A stretch of DNA of 7,884 bases from an uncultured Clostridia bacterium (GTDB lineage Bacteria; Bacillota; Clostridia; Oscillospirales; Oscillospiraceae), in NCBI GenBank assembly GCA_946011705.1, contig CAMGCA010000081.1:1-7884 (forward strand), given 5' to 3'. Of the stretch, positions 1 to 5,926 are shown piece after piece (the stretch's first letter is position 1; each line of letters opens with the position of its first letter). The translations under genes were made by a program, and so were the position numbers. The notes beneath the pieces are model-generated. The model was given only the letters and a program-made list of their open reading frames with translations, was not told the origin of the DNA and ran no database searches.

Positions 1-22
1 GCTTGGCGCGGCGAACCTTGCC
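1..22 (-). other. rplS reading frame continuing past the amber codon to the window edge
   Basis: The complement of bases 1-22 translates, in the frame of rplS, as GKVRRAK. This matches the strongly conserved L19 C-terminal segment (family pattern VRxGKVRRAKLYYLR). The remaining residues lie outside the window. Confidence 0.85.
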
Positions 23-286
23 CTAGCGGACAGTCTCGATCATCGCCACGTGGGGGGAATGCAGGGGGAAGACCTTCTCACAGCCAACGCCGTAAGAGAT
101 GCGGCGAACGGTGATGGTCTCGCCAATGCCGCCGTGCTTCCGGGCGATGACAGTGCCTTCGAACACCTGAATACGCTCGCGGGAGCCTTCCTTGATGCGC
201 ACATGCACACGAACGGTGTCGCCGACCTTAGCCTCGGGCAGCTCCTCCTTCATGTACTGGCTGTTCAGAGCCTTAACCAAATCCAT
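23..286 (-). CDS. rplS: 50S ribosomal protein L19, interrupted by an in-frame amber codon
   Basis: L19 is a large-subunit ribosomal protein near the interface with the 30S subunit. The product starts MDLVKALNSQ and carries the family hallmarks GDTVRVHVRIKEG (residues 22-34), RERIQVFEGTVIARK (36-50) and RRISYGVGCEKVFPLHSPHV (61-80). The start at 286 is chosen because AAGGAGGAC (complement of 293-301) lies 6 bases upstream; the frame stays open further upstream but has no better start. The frame stops at TAG (complement of 23-25) after 87 residues, while L19 is normally about 115. The bases beyond the stop read on in the same frame as GKVRRAK, the conserved block that follows IExVRx in L19. So the gene is probably full length with one altered codon, not naturally short. 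The missing residue could be Q, K, Y or another amino acid. Identity as L19 is certain; the status of the stop (mutation, sequence error or recoding) is not. Confidence 0.93.
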   Translation of the reverse strand: MDLVKALNSQYMKEELPEAKVGDTVRVHVRIKEGSRERIQVFEGTVIARKHGGIGETITVRRISYGVGCEKVFPLHSPHVAMIETVR

Positions 287-360
287 TTCTTTGTCCTCCT
301 TAAATATTAGGCGTTCATACGCAGCAGCCGCTGCCAGAGGACGCACCCTGATTTCAGACC
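287..360 (-). promoter_or_regulatory. rplS 5' leader with a possible Shine-Dalgarno-sequestering fold
   Basis: The transcript should start near 359, leaving about 70 nt before the rplS start. It contains GTCCTC (complement of 337-342), an exact complement of GAGGAC in the ribosome binding site (complement of 293-298). Between them is a small hairpin, GCAGC-GGCT-GCTGC (complement of 321-334). Folding this way would hide the binding site. Autogenous leaders are known for several ribosomal proteins, and an L19 leader has been described in Firmicutes. I cannot confirm a match to that motif by eye, so the regulatory role is inference. Confidence 0.4.
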
Positions 361-365
361 GACCT

Positions 366-394
366 ATTTTAGCACAGCCGCATCAAAAAATCAA
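366..394 (-). promoter_or_regulatory. rplS promoter
   Basis: On the minus strand, TTGATT (complement of 389-394) and TAAAAT (complement of 366-371) are 17 bp apart, a good SigA-type promoter. rplS therefore has its own promoter rather than depending on upstream genes. Confidence 0.75.
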
Positions 395-443
395 GTATTT
401 TTTATTGTTTTATTCCGATTTCTGCCAGACCCATGAAAAAGAA

Positions 444-471
444 TTGGTTGCATTCGCGATCATTGTATGAT
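444..471 (+). promoter_or_regulatory. Promoter of the radical SAM gene
   Basis: TTGGTT at 444-449 and TATGAT at 466-471 are 16 bp apart. They lie 33 bases before the start codon, in the divergent gap with rplS. Confidence 0.55.
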
Positions 472-503
472 ATTGTGAACAAAAACGATTGTGAGGTGGG
501 GTT

Positions 504-1340
504 ATGAAACGGTTCCAAAAGGTCTATCTGGAAATCACCAACCGGTGCAATCTGCGCTGCCGCTTCTGTCCCGGTACCCGGCGGGAGCCACGGCAGCTTT
601 CTGAGGAGGAATTTTGCCGGATTCTTGCCAAGCTGCGCCCCTACACCAACTTTCTGTACTTTCATCTCATGGGAGAGCCGCTGTGCCACCGGTCCCTTGG
701 CAGGTTTCTGAAGCTTTCTCAGGCGTTTGGATTCCGGGTCATTCTCACAACCAACGGAACGCTGCTGGGTCGCCAGCGGGAAATCCTGCTGAACGCTCCG
801 GCTCTGCACAAGGTCAACGTCTCCCTCCACGCCTTCGAGGCCAATGATCTGGATATCCCTTTCTCGGAGTATCTGGACGGATGCTTTTCCTTCGGCAAGG
901 CGGCACAGGGCGGCCCTCTGGTGGTCTACCGGCTGTGGAACCAAGGCGGCGCGGACGAGAGAAACGAGGAAATCTTGTCGGCCATGGCAAAGGCCTTTCC
1001 GAAACCATGGATCACGGAGCGCCGGGGCACCCGGATCGCGGACCGGGTCTATCTGGAATACGGCGAAAAATTCGACTGGCCGGATTTGAGCGCGGAGGAC
1101 GGCGGAGGTGATCTGTTTTGCTATGGCCTGCGGGATCAGATCGGCGTCCTCTGTGACGGCACCGTGGTTCCCTGCTGTCTCGACCACGAGGGTGATATCG
1201 CGCTGGGAAACCTGTTTCAGCAGTCCTTGGAGGAGATTCTGTCCTCCCCCCGGGCACAGGCGCTCTATGACGGCTTCTCCCGGCGGGAAGCCGTGGAACC
1301 GCTTTGCCGGCGGTGCGGATACGCCAGACGGTTTACATAA
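504..1340 (+). CDS. Radical SAM protein with C-terminal SPASM-like domain
   Basis: This is a 278-residue radical SAM enzyme, expected to bind a 4Fe-4S cluster and cleave S-adenosylmethionine to a 5'-deoxyadenosyl radical. The cluster motif is C15-x3-C19-x2-C22 in TNRCNLRCRFC. MGEP at 56-59 sits where the GGE-like SAM-binding motif belongs, followed by LTTNGTLL (81-88). The C-terminal part has C206, C217, C224, C225, C268 and C271 in a CDGTVVPCCLD...LGN...C-x2-C arrangement typical of SPASM domains, which hold auxiliary Fe-S clusters. The start is supported by GAGGTGGG at 493-500. Known SPASM enzymes include peptide (RiPP) maturases, sulfatase activators and others. No precursor peptide, transporter or sulfatase gene is adjacent, so the substrate is unknown. 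It appears monocistronic; no simple terminator follows, only the palindromic repeat. Confidence 0.9.
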   Translation: MKRFQKVYLEITNRCNLRCRFCPGTRREPRQLSEEEFCRILAKLRPYTNFLYFHLMGEPLCHRSLGRFLKLSQAFGFRVILTTNGTLLGRQREILLNAPALHKVNVSLHAFEANDLDIPFSEYLDGCFSFGKAAQGGPLVVYRLWNQGGADERNEEILSAMAKAFPKPWITERRGTRIADRVYLEYGEKFDWPDLSAEDGGGDLFCYGLRDQIGVLCDGTVVPCCLDHEGDIALGNLFQQSLEEILSSPRAQALYDGFSRREAVEPLCRRCGYARRFT

Positions 1341-1407
1341 GGGGTTGTCTCATTAAGAAATTGTTACGTCAAATTGTACAAAGAAAAAGAAACAACTGTC
1401 ATTCCGA

Positions 1408-1425
1408 GCCATCCCGCAGGATGGC
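1408..1425. repeat. Hairpin of left half-unit
   Basis: GCCATCC-CGCA-GGATGGC forms a perfect 7-bp stem with a tetraloop. No T-run follows on either strand, so it is not an ordinary terminator. Confidence 0.75.
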
Positions 1426-1492
1426 GTGGGAATCCGTTCTCCTGAAAAATGCTGGTAATCTGAACATTTCAAGGGGTATACGGATTGCCACA

Positions 1493-1512
1493 CCAGTGAC
1501 TGCGGTCACTGG
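1493..1512. repeat. Hairpin of right half-unit
   Basis: CCAGTGAC-TGCG-GTCACTGG forms a perfect 8-bp stem. Its flanks mirror those of the left half-unit, but the stem sequence differs while staying self-complementary. Confidence 0.75.
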
Positions 1513-1568
1513 TTCGCAATGACAGTTCTTTCATTTGTGCACTGTTACTCTGGTGAGACAGTCCCTCC

Positions 1569-2891
1569 TTATTCCTGTAATAGCGAAGTTCGTTCCCCCT
1601 GCCAGAATGTCTGGGTCACATAGGCTCCCACCGCCCAATGGGTCAGGGCGATGGAGCGGTACTGATACCAGTAATGAATGGCGATGGGCTGGGCGGTACA
1701 GCAAAACCAAAGAAACGGCAGCGCCGCCGCGAACAGCAGGTACAGATGGGCGGCGAAGGCGGACAGCCGCAGCTTCCGCCGCAGGGCACAGACCCAGACG
1801 GACAGCGCCGTCAGTCCCGCCCCCAGCAGATAGACCACCTTTCCCTCCGGGTCGCTGAAAATCACCGACCGCAGGTTCTCAAAGGCCAGGGACAGGCTGT
1901 AGTACTGCTCATAGCCTTCGGATTTTTCGATGCCCACCCGTCTGCAGAACGCCGCCAGGCCATCCGCCAGGCCATCCGCGGAGGTCAACAGGCTGGTCAG
2001 CGTCAGCTTCGCCAGCCACATGAGGGCATACCCCGCCAGCCAGATCAGGAAGCACCGGAGCATCCACCTCAGGGAAACAGTTTTCCCCTGCCGAGCCCGC
2101 AGTACCGCCAGATACACCAGCGGGACGCCCACCGCAACCAGCGGCGTGGTGTAGCAGTCAAAGTACATGGTCAGGATTCCGATTTCCAGAAAGAACACAC
2201 CGTCCCACCGGGGCCGGTCCGTCAGAATCGGAACCGCCAGCATGGCAAGAAACGCAATCAGGAAGCAGGGCAGAAATTGCAGACTGCCCACAATCACCTG
2301 GGGGCGCACCAGAATGATACTCACCGCGAAGGCAAAGGCTGTCTTTCCGTCCACCCGCTTGGCAAGGTCGCAGAGTACCAGAGCGAACAAGGCAAAGAAC
2401 AGCGCGCCGGCGTATCGTTTGATCTGGTAGTAATCGAAAAACACCAGCAGCCACCGCAGAATCGCCCGGAATCCCATCCAGTAGCGGACATACAGAAATT
2501 CCCCGTCAGATGGTTCCCCAACGCTGTACAGCTCCAGGCATTTGACGGGGTAGTCCTCTTCCTTCTCCAGCTCCACATTACTGTACATATAGAGCGGATT
2601 GGTCAGAACGGACCCCAGGTAATGCCGGTTCATGCCGCCGGTTGCCCGGAGGATGGTGGTATCCGTGGCGTTGTCCAGCAGAGAGTTGGTTTTCCGGTCC
2701 CCGATCACCGGGTACTGCCCCTCCAGATACAGGCCATAGGAGGATTCCAGCAGATTCTCGTTGATTCTCCCCTGGGGCGCGAAGCAGGCAATCAGCAGCG
2801 CGCCCAAAGCAATAACCACCGACAGGCAGAAAGCAACGGCGCATTTTCCAAATTCCCCCCAAAAACCGGGGCGGGTTTCTTTCAATCTCAT
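1569..2891 (-). CDS. Multi-pass membrane protein, GT-C glycosyltransferase-like topology (unassigned)
   Basis: A 440-residue integral membrane protein that I cannot assign to a named family. A first membrane segment (about residues 16-37) is followed by a long polar, probably extracytoplasmic stretch (about 38-135) rich in acidic and Asn residues. Then come roughly eight hydrophobic segments from about 140 to 430, separated by short basic loops. Near the C-terminus is an aromatic, His-containing stretch, IHYWYQYRSIALTHW. One helix, a large outer loop, then many helices is the layout of GT-C glycosyltransferases that use lipid-linked sugars. No certain DxD or catalytic pair can be picked out, so this is only a structural guess; an O-antigen or teichoic-type envelope role would be speculation. 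The start at 2891 has GGTGGAG about 7 bases upstream. It is single in its orientation and convergent with the radical SAM gene across the repeat. Confidence 0.85.
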   Translation of the reverse strand: MRLKETRPGFWGEFGKCAVAFCLSVVIALGALLIACFAPQGRINENLLESSYGLYLEGQYPVIGDRKTNSLLDNATDTTILRATGGMNRHYLGSVLTNPLYMYSNVELEKEEDYPVKCLELYSVGEPSDGEFLYVRYWMGFRAILRWLLVFFDYYQIKRYAGALFFALFALVLCDLAKRVDGKTAFAFAVSIILVRPQVIVGSLQFLPCFLIAFLAMLAVPILTDRPRWDGVFFLEIGILTMYFDCYTTPLVAVGVPLVYLAVLRARQGKTVSLRWMLRCFLIWLAGYALMWLAKLTLTSLLTSADGLADGLAAFCRRVGIEKSEGYEQYYSLSLAFENLRSVIFSDPEGKVVYLLGAGLTALSVWVCALRRKLRLSAFAAHLYLLFAAALPFLWFCCTAQPIAIHYWYQYRSIALTHWAVGAYVTQTFWQGERTSLLQE

Positions 2892-2926
2892 AAGCGTTCT
2901 CCACCAATGTTGTTGCGTTGCCTATT

Positions 2927-2955
2927 ATTCTATCAAATCTCTTGCCAAAGCGCAA
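2927..2955 (-). promoter_or_regulatory. Possible promoter of the membrane protein gene
   Basis: On the minus strand, TTGCGC (complement of 2950-2955) and TAGAAT (complement of 2927-2932) are 17 bp apart. The -10 is good and the -35 is weak. Confidence 0.4.
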
Positions 2956-2989
2956 CACCCAACCGGAATCCCGCGCAAAAACTGTTACA

Positions 2990-3018
2990 TTGCAATCCGA
3001 TGGAAAGTGTGCTAGAAT
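2990..3018 (+). promoter_or_regulatory. Promoter of the ZIP-HAD operon
   Basis: TTGCAA at 2990-2995 and TAGAAT at 3013-3018 are 17 bp apart, with a TGC extended -10. The predicted transcript start (about 3025) is just before the ribosome binding site, so the leader is only about 16 nt, with no room for a riboswitch. Confidence 0.7.
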
Positions 3019-3040
3019 GGTGGAAAAAGGAGGTAATCCC

Positions 3041-3784
3041 ATGGAGCTTGTATTATTAACCGCCCTAGGCGTCGGCGGTGCTACAGTCATCGGCGCTGTC
3101 GCCGGGTTTCTGATCAAGGACATTTCTCACCGGTTCAGCGACCTGGTGCTGGCCTTTGCCGCCGGGGTCATGCTGGCCGCCGCCGTGCTGGGGCTGATCC
3201 TTCCCTCTTTGGACTATGGAAACGTGTTCATTACGGTAGCGGGCATTTTTGTCGGCGCCATCTGCCTGAATCTGGCGGACCGGCTGGTGCCTCACCTGCA
3301 CCATCTGGCGGGCGTGGATTCCGAAGCCCACCCCGGAAACCAAAGGCTTAACAAGGTGCTGCTGTTTGTGCCCGCCATCGCCATTCACAACCTGCCCGAG
3401 GGTCTGGCCGCCGGCGTGAGCTTCGGATCGGAAAATGTGGCGGAGGCCATGCTCATCGCGGGGGGCATCGCCCTGCAGAACATCCCCGAGGGCATGGTCA
3501 TCATCGCCCCCATGCTGGCTGCAGGTATCAGCCCCAAGAGGACATTCCTGTGCGCTCTGGCAACGGGTCTTATCGAGGTGCTGGGCACGCTTCTCGGCTA
3601 CTTCGCCGTCAGCGTGGCTTCCGCCATTTTGCCCTTCGCCCTGGCCTTCGCGGGCGGAACCATGCTGTATGTTATCAGCGACGAGATGATCCCCGAAACC
3701 CACCACGACCACGAAAGCAGCGCCACCTACGCCCTGCTGGTTGGTTTCTGCGTGATGCTCATTTCCGATGTATTGCTGGGATAA
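3041..3784 (+). CDS. ZIP-family divalent metal transporter
   Basis: A 247-residue polytopic inner-membrane protein of the ZIP family, which carries zinc, iron or related divalent ions into the cytoplasm (occasionally out of it in some bacterial members). The two signature helices are clear: IHNLPEGLAAGVSFG (residues 115-129; ligands H116, N117, E120) and LQNIPEGMVIIAPM (145-158; Q146, N147, E150). These form the binuclear metal site. QN in place of HN in the second motif is common in the bacterial GufA/ZIP11-like branch. A short His-rich cytoplasmic loop, PHLHHLAGVDSEAH (84-97), lies between helices 3 and 4, and another, ETHHDHE, precedes the last helix; both could bind metal. The start at 3041 is set by AAGGAGGT at 3027-3034; the frame is open upstream, but that part overlaps the promoter. 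Metal specificity cannot be read from the sequence. Confidence 0.93.
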   Translation: MELVLLTALGVGGATVIGAVAGFLIKDISHRFSDLVLAFAAGVMLAAAVLGLILPSLDYGNVFITVAGIFVGAICLNLADRLVPHLHHLAGVDSEAHPGNQRLNKVLLFVPAIAIHNLPEGLAAGVSFGSENVAEAMLIAGGIALQNIPEGMVIIAPMLAAGISPKRTFLCALATGLIEVLGTLLGYFAVSVASAILPFALAFAGGTMLYVISDEMIPETHHDHESSATYALLVGFCVMLISDVLLG

Positions 3785-3796
3785 GGAGAAACGTAC

Positions 3797-4438
3797 ATGA
3801 AAAAGACAGTGTTATTTGATCTGGACGGCACCCTCACGGACTCCGGCGAGGGGATCATCAACTGCGCCGCCCTGGCCCTGGAGTATTTCGGCCTGCCCGT
3901 CCCCTCCCGGGAGGAACTGCGGGTATTTGTGGGGCCTCCGCTGTATGATTCCTTTCAACGGTTTGGGGATCCGGCAGACCGGATGGATGAGGCCATTAGA
4001 GTCTACCGCAGCCGTTACATTCCCACGGGTATGTTTGAAAATACCCCTTATCCCGGTGTAAAAGGGCTGCTGGAAACCTTGAAAAACGAAGGCTATACCC
4101 TGTATGTCGCCACCTCCAAGCCGGAGGAAATGTCCGTGACCATTCTGGAGCGATTTGGCCTTGCCCCCTACTTTGACCGCATCTGCGGTGCGTCAACGGA
4201 TACCTCCCGGAGCACCAAGGACGCTGTTATCGCCTATCTTCTGGCGCAGAGCGGCGCAAAAGAGGATATGGTCATGGTGGGCGACACCAAATACGACGTA
4301 CTGGGTGCCAAGGCCCACGGAATTCCCGCCATCGGCGTCAGCTGGGGCTACGGCAGTGTGGCTGAAATGGTGCAGGCCGGGGCCATCGGTATCGCGGATA
4401 CCATGGAGGGTCTGCTGGAACTGATCAAAAAGGCGTAA
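3797..4438 (+). CDS. HAD-superfamily hydrolase, phosphoglycolate phosphatase-like
   Basis: A 213-residue cytosolic phosphatase of HAD subfamily IA. Motif I is FDLDGTLTD with nucleophile D8 and acid/base D10. Motif II is ATSKPE (T106 or S107). Motif III is K141 in RSTKDAV. Motif IV is VGDTKYD with Mg-binding D163 and D167. A helical cap (type C1) occupies about residues 16-80 and includes GPPLYDSF. Length is usual for the family. Relatives act on phosphoglycolate, pyrophosphate or nucleoside monophosphates; the substrate here is not determinable. It lies 12 bases after the ZIP gene. Its ribosome binding site AAGGAG (3783-3788) begins inside the ZIP stop codon, so the two are co-transcribed and probably coupled in translation, although no shared function is obvious. 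Confidence 0.92.
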   Translation: MKKTVLFDLDGTLTDSGEGIINCAALALEYFGLPVPSREELRVFVGPPLYDSFQRFGDPADRMDEAIRVYRSRYIPTGMFENTPYPGVKGLLETLKNEGYTLYVATSKPEEMSVTILERFGLAPYFDRICGASTDTSRSTKDAVIAYLLAQSGAKEDMVMVGDTKYDVLGAKAHGIPAIGVSWGYGSVAEMVQAGAIGIADTMEGLLELIKKA

Positions 4439-4444
4439 TCGCAA

Positions 4445-4483
4445 TGCCGGGAGGTCTCCACGCTTCCCGGCACCACCATTTTT
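4445..4483 (+). terminator. Terminator of the ZIP-HAD operon
   Basis: TGCCGGGA (4445-4452) pairs with TCCCGGCA (4465-4472), and the stem may extend by two weaker pairs. A run of five T follows at 4479-4483, six bases after the stem. The gap makes it a moderate rather than textbook terminator. Confidence 0.6.
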
Positions 4484-4503
4484 CTGTAAAGCGCTTTTTT
4501 TCC

Positions 4504-4532
4504 TTGACAAACTTGCCATGCGGTGCTAGAAT
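4504..4532 (+). promoter_or_regulatory. Strong promoter of the tRNA-Ser genes
   Basis: A perfect TTGACA (4504-4509) and TAGAAT (4527-4532) are 17 bp apart, with a TGC extended -10. Transcription should begin near 4539, about 26 nt before the first tRNA. Confidence 0.85.
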
Positions 4533-4564
4533 ACCTTGGCAATCAGTTGAATACTTTTTGATTC

Positions 4565-4656
4565 GGAGTGATACCCAAGAGGCCGAAGGGGCTCCCCTGC
4601 TAAGGGAGTAGGCGGTCAAAAACCGCGCGAGGGTTCAAATCCCTCTCACTCCGCCA
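4565..4656 (+). tRNA. tRNA-Ser (anticodon GCT)
   Basis: A 92-nt class II tRNA. The acceptor arm GGAGTGA pairs with TCACTCC (4646-4652), discriminator G4653, with CCA encoded. The anticodon stem is CTCCC/GGGAG with loop CTGCTAA, giving anticodon GCT at 4599-4601, which reads AGC and AGU. There is a long variable arm (GCGGT/ACCGC), typical of serine tRNA. The T arm is GAGGG-TTCAAAT-CCCTC. Confidence 0.95.
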
Positions 4657-4662
4657 CAGAAG

Positions 4663-4683
4663 AACCGCCGATTGGCGGTTTTT
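4663..4683 (+). terminator. Terminator-like hairpin between the two tRNAs
   Basis: AACCGCC-GATT-GGCGGTT is followed by further T (T-run 4679-4683). It looks like an intrinsic terminator, yet the next tRNA begins 8 bases later with no promoter of its own in the gap. It is probably leaky, or acts as a processing spacer. Confidence 0.6.
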
Positions 4684-4691
4684 CTGTATCT

Positions 4692-4780
4692 GGAGAGATG
4701 TCCGAGCGGTTTAAGGAGCCAGTCTTGAAAACTGGTGATGGGGCAACCCACCGTGGGTTCGAATCCCACTCTCTCCGCCA
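4692..4780 (+). tRNA. tRNA-Ser (anticodon TGA)
   Basis: An 89-nt class II tRNA. The acceptor arm GGAGAGA pairs with TCTCTCC (4770-4776), discriminator G4777, with CCA encoded. The anticodon stem is CCAGT/ACTGG with loop CTTGAAA, giving anticodon TGA at 4726-4728, which reads UCA and other UCN codons. The long variable arm contains TGGGGCAACCCA. The T arm is GTGGG-TTCGAAT-CCCAC. Confidence 0.96.
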
Positions 4781-4782
4781 GC

Positions 4783-4814
4783 AAGCCCCCGCCGGGAAAT
4801 CCGGCGGGGGCTTT
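4783..4814. terminator. Bidirectional terminator between tRNA-Ser and the anti-sigma gene
   Basis: A 13-bp perfect stem, AAGCCCCCGCCGG (4783-4795) with CCGGCGGGGGCTT (4801-4813), has the 5-base loop GAAAT. It lies 3 bases after the tRNA CCA and 3 bases beyond the stop codon of the minus-strand gene. The T-tracts are short on both strands, so stem strength probably does most of the work. Confidence 0.75.
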
Positions 4815-4816
4815 CG

Positions 4817-5926
4817 TTATTCGGCGGGAAGCTCCGGCATGGGGAGTTTGGTGCCGTCAGGGAATTGGATATAATCTACATTTTCCAATGCAATCGGTAT
4901 GGAAAACATACCATTGGAACGGTTTTCACCAGAGGCGCCAACTGTATTACCACTGAGATAGACACTGGTTCCATCCTTCATGACTATGTCTCCGCCAATG
5001 CTATTGGGCGCATCCTCGCCGGCTTCGTAGGTACATACTGCGCCGATGGGAGAGAGCTTGATAGATGTAATGCGTGCTTTCTGTACCACATGCTCGTTGG
5101 GTCTGTCAAACTCGAGCACATAGTCAACAGGCTCGTCAATCAGTTCTACCACCGGCACATTGCTCTTGGTAAAGGTAATCGTGAAGTCCCAGTTTCCCTC
5201 TGCCAGTGTCTCCCGGGGATACAGTTTTTCCGCTTCCTCCTCCGTGATCATGCCCAGCTTCGGCTCACAGCCGTATTTTTTCTCCAATTCCGTGGCATAG
5301 GCGTCATTTTCGTATTCTGCTATCAGATTCTCAAAGTGGATTTCACAGGTCTTCCCATTTTGAAACGCGGCGTTATTACTGGATATCAGGTATACCAGAT
5401 TGTGGGTATTGGAAAGCCCATCTCCGTCATCGCGCATATTCCATGTGGAACTGGCTCCACTGTCCTGCATCTCGATAAAACATCCGTTGGTCCACAGCAC
5501 CGGCGGAGCAGGATTATATCCCTCCTTGACCGTTCTGTCGAGATATACGCCCTCCGGGGCAGTGATTCCAAATACAACATACGCGTTATAGTCATCAGAC
5601 AGGACCGATTTCAGCTCAATCGTATAGCCGTTGCAGGTTTGCTTCTGACTGATATCCTGCGTGTGTTCCTCCACAAATTCCACCTGCCCCTGAGACAGGG
5701 GCTTTTCGCTCTCCTTGGAAAAATAGGTCACAAACCAATTTTGTGCCGCCGCGCTGGCAGATACCGCCAGCAGCGATACCAGCACCGCCGCGATCAGAAG
5801 CTTCCCTGCCCAGCCGCCAACGGAGCGGCGTTTTTTATGTTCCTTCGTCATGTTCAATATCCTCCTGTGGGTTTCCCCGGAGGCGGTCACTTTGGAAAAA
5901 GCGGCTTTGTAATCGTCCTTAAACAT
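4817..5926 (-). CDS. Membrane-anchored DUF4179-type protein, probable anti-sigma factor
   Basis: A 369-residue single-pass protein. About 40 cytoplasmic residues (MFKDDYKAAFSKV..., with a basic stretch KEHKKRRS at 28-35) are followed by one membrane helix (about 41-61) and a large extracellular beta-rich region. That region resembles the DUF4179-type sensor portion of regulators encoded after ECF sigma genes in Clostridia. No zinc-binding HxxxCxxC anti-sigma motif is present. The role is inferred from position: it directly follows and overlaps an ECF sigma gene, so it likely holds that sigma factor at the membrane until a signal arrives. Two ATGs compete, at 5932 and 5926. AGGAGG (complement of 5936-5941) is 3 bases from the first and 9 from the second, so 5926 is preferred. 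The overlap with the sigma gene is then 8 bases. The signal is unknown. Confidence 0.85.
   Translation of the reverse strand: MFKDDYKAAFSKVTASGETHRRILNMTKEHKKRRSVGGWAGKLLIAAVLVSLLAVSASAAAQNWFVTYFSKESEKPLSQGQVEFVEEHTQDISQKQTCNGYTIELKSVLSDDYNAYVVFGITAPEGVYLDRTVKEGYNPAPPVLWTNGCFIEMQDSGASSTWNMRDDGDGLSNTHNLVYLISSNNAAFQNGKTCEIHFENLIAEYENDAYATELEKKYGCEPKLGMITEEEAEKLYPRETLAEGNWDFTITFTKSNVPVVELIDEPVDYVLEFDRPNEHVVQKARITSIKLSPIGAVCTYEAGEDAPNSIGGDIVMKDGTSVYLSGNTVGASGENRSNGMFSIPIALENVDYIQFPDGTKLPMPELPAE

Larger units (their letters stand above)
1339..1566. repeat. Palindromic MITE-like dispersed repeat, long copy
   Basis: The whole gap between two convergent genes is an imperfect palindrome. The ends are inverted: AAGGGGTTGTCTCATTA at 1339-1355 against the complement of 1551-1566, AGGGACTGTCTCACCA. 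Further in, ACTGTCATT (1396-1404) is matched by the complement at 1517-1525. Inside lie two inverted half-units, 1398-1436 and 1481-1523, each with its own perfect hairpin. There is no transposase frame. The right 54 bases recur near 7583-7636 with 48 identities. The left end overlaps the stop codon of the radical SAM gene and the right end stops 2 bases short of the next gene. A non-autonomous transposon (MITE) is the likeliest reading; the mobilising family is unknown. Confidence 0.75.

Noticed and set aside
402..1187. Long open frame on the minus strand opposite the radical SAM gene
   Set aside because: It is antisense to a gene with clear motifs, lacks a ribosome binding site, and its protein has no recognisable family features; it is a by-product of GC-rich codon use.
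1339..1566. CRISPR-like array
   Set aside because: Only two units, in inverted rather than direct orientation, with no regular spacers and no cas genes.
1638..3059. 473-codon open frame on the plus strand opposite the membrane protein
   Set aside because: Its translation is a low-complexity, Gln/Arg/Pro-rich sequence, as expected from the complement of hydrophobic codons, and it runs through the ZIP promoter and start.
4513..4542. Inverted repeat TTGCCA/TGGCAA around the -10 of the tRNA promoter
   Set aside because: Only six bases per arm, 18 bases apart, and a tRNA promoter this close to consensus needs no operator; likely chance.
4565..4780. tRNA genes as an integration site for a mobile island
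   Set aside because: No integrase, no repeated tRNA 3' end nearby, and the flanking genes are ordinary chromosomal ones.
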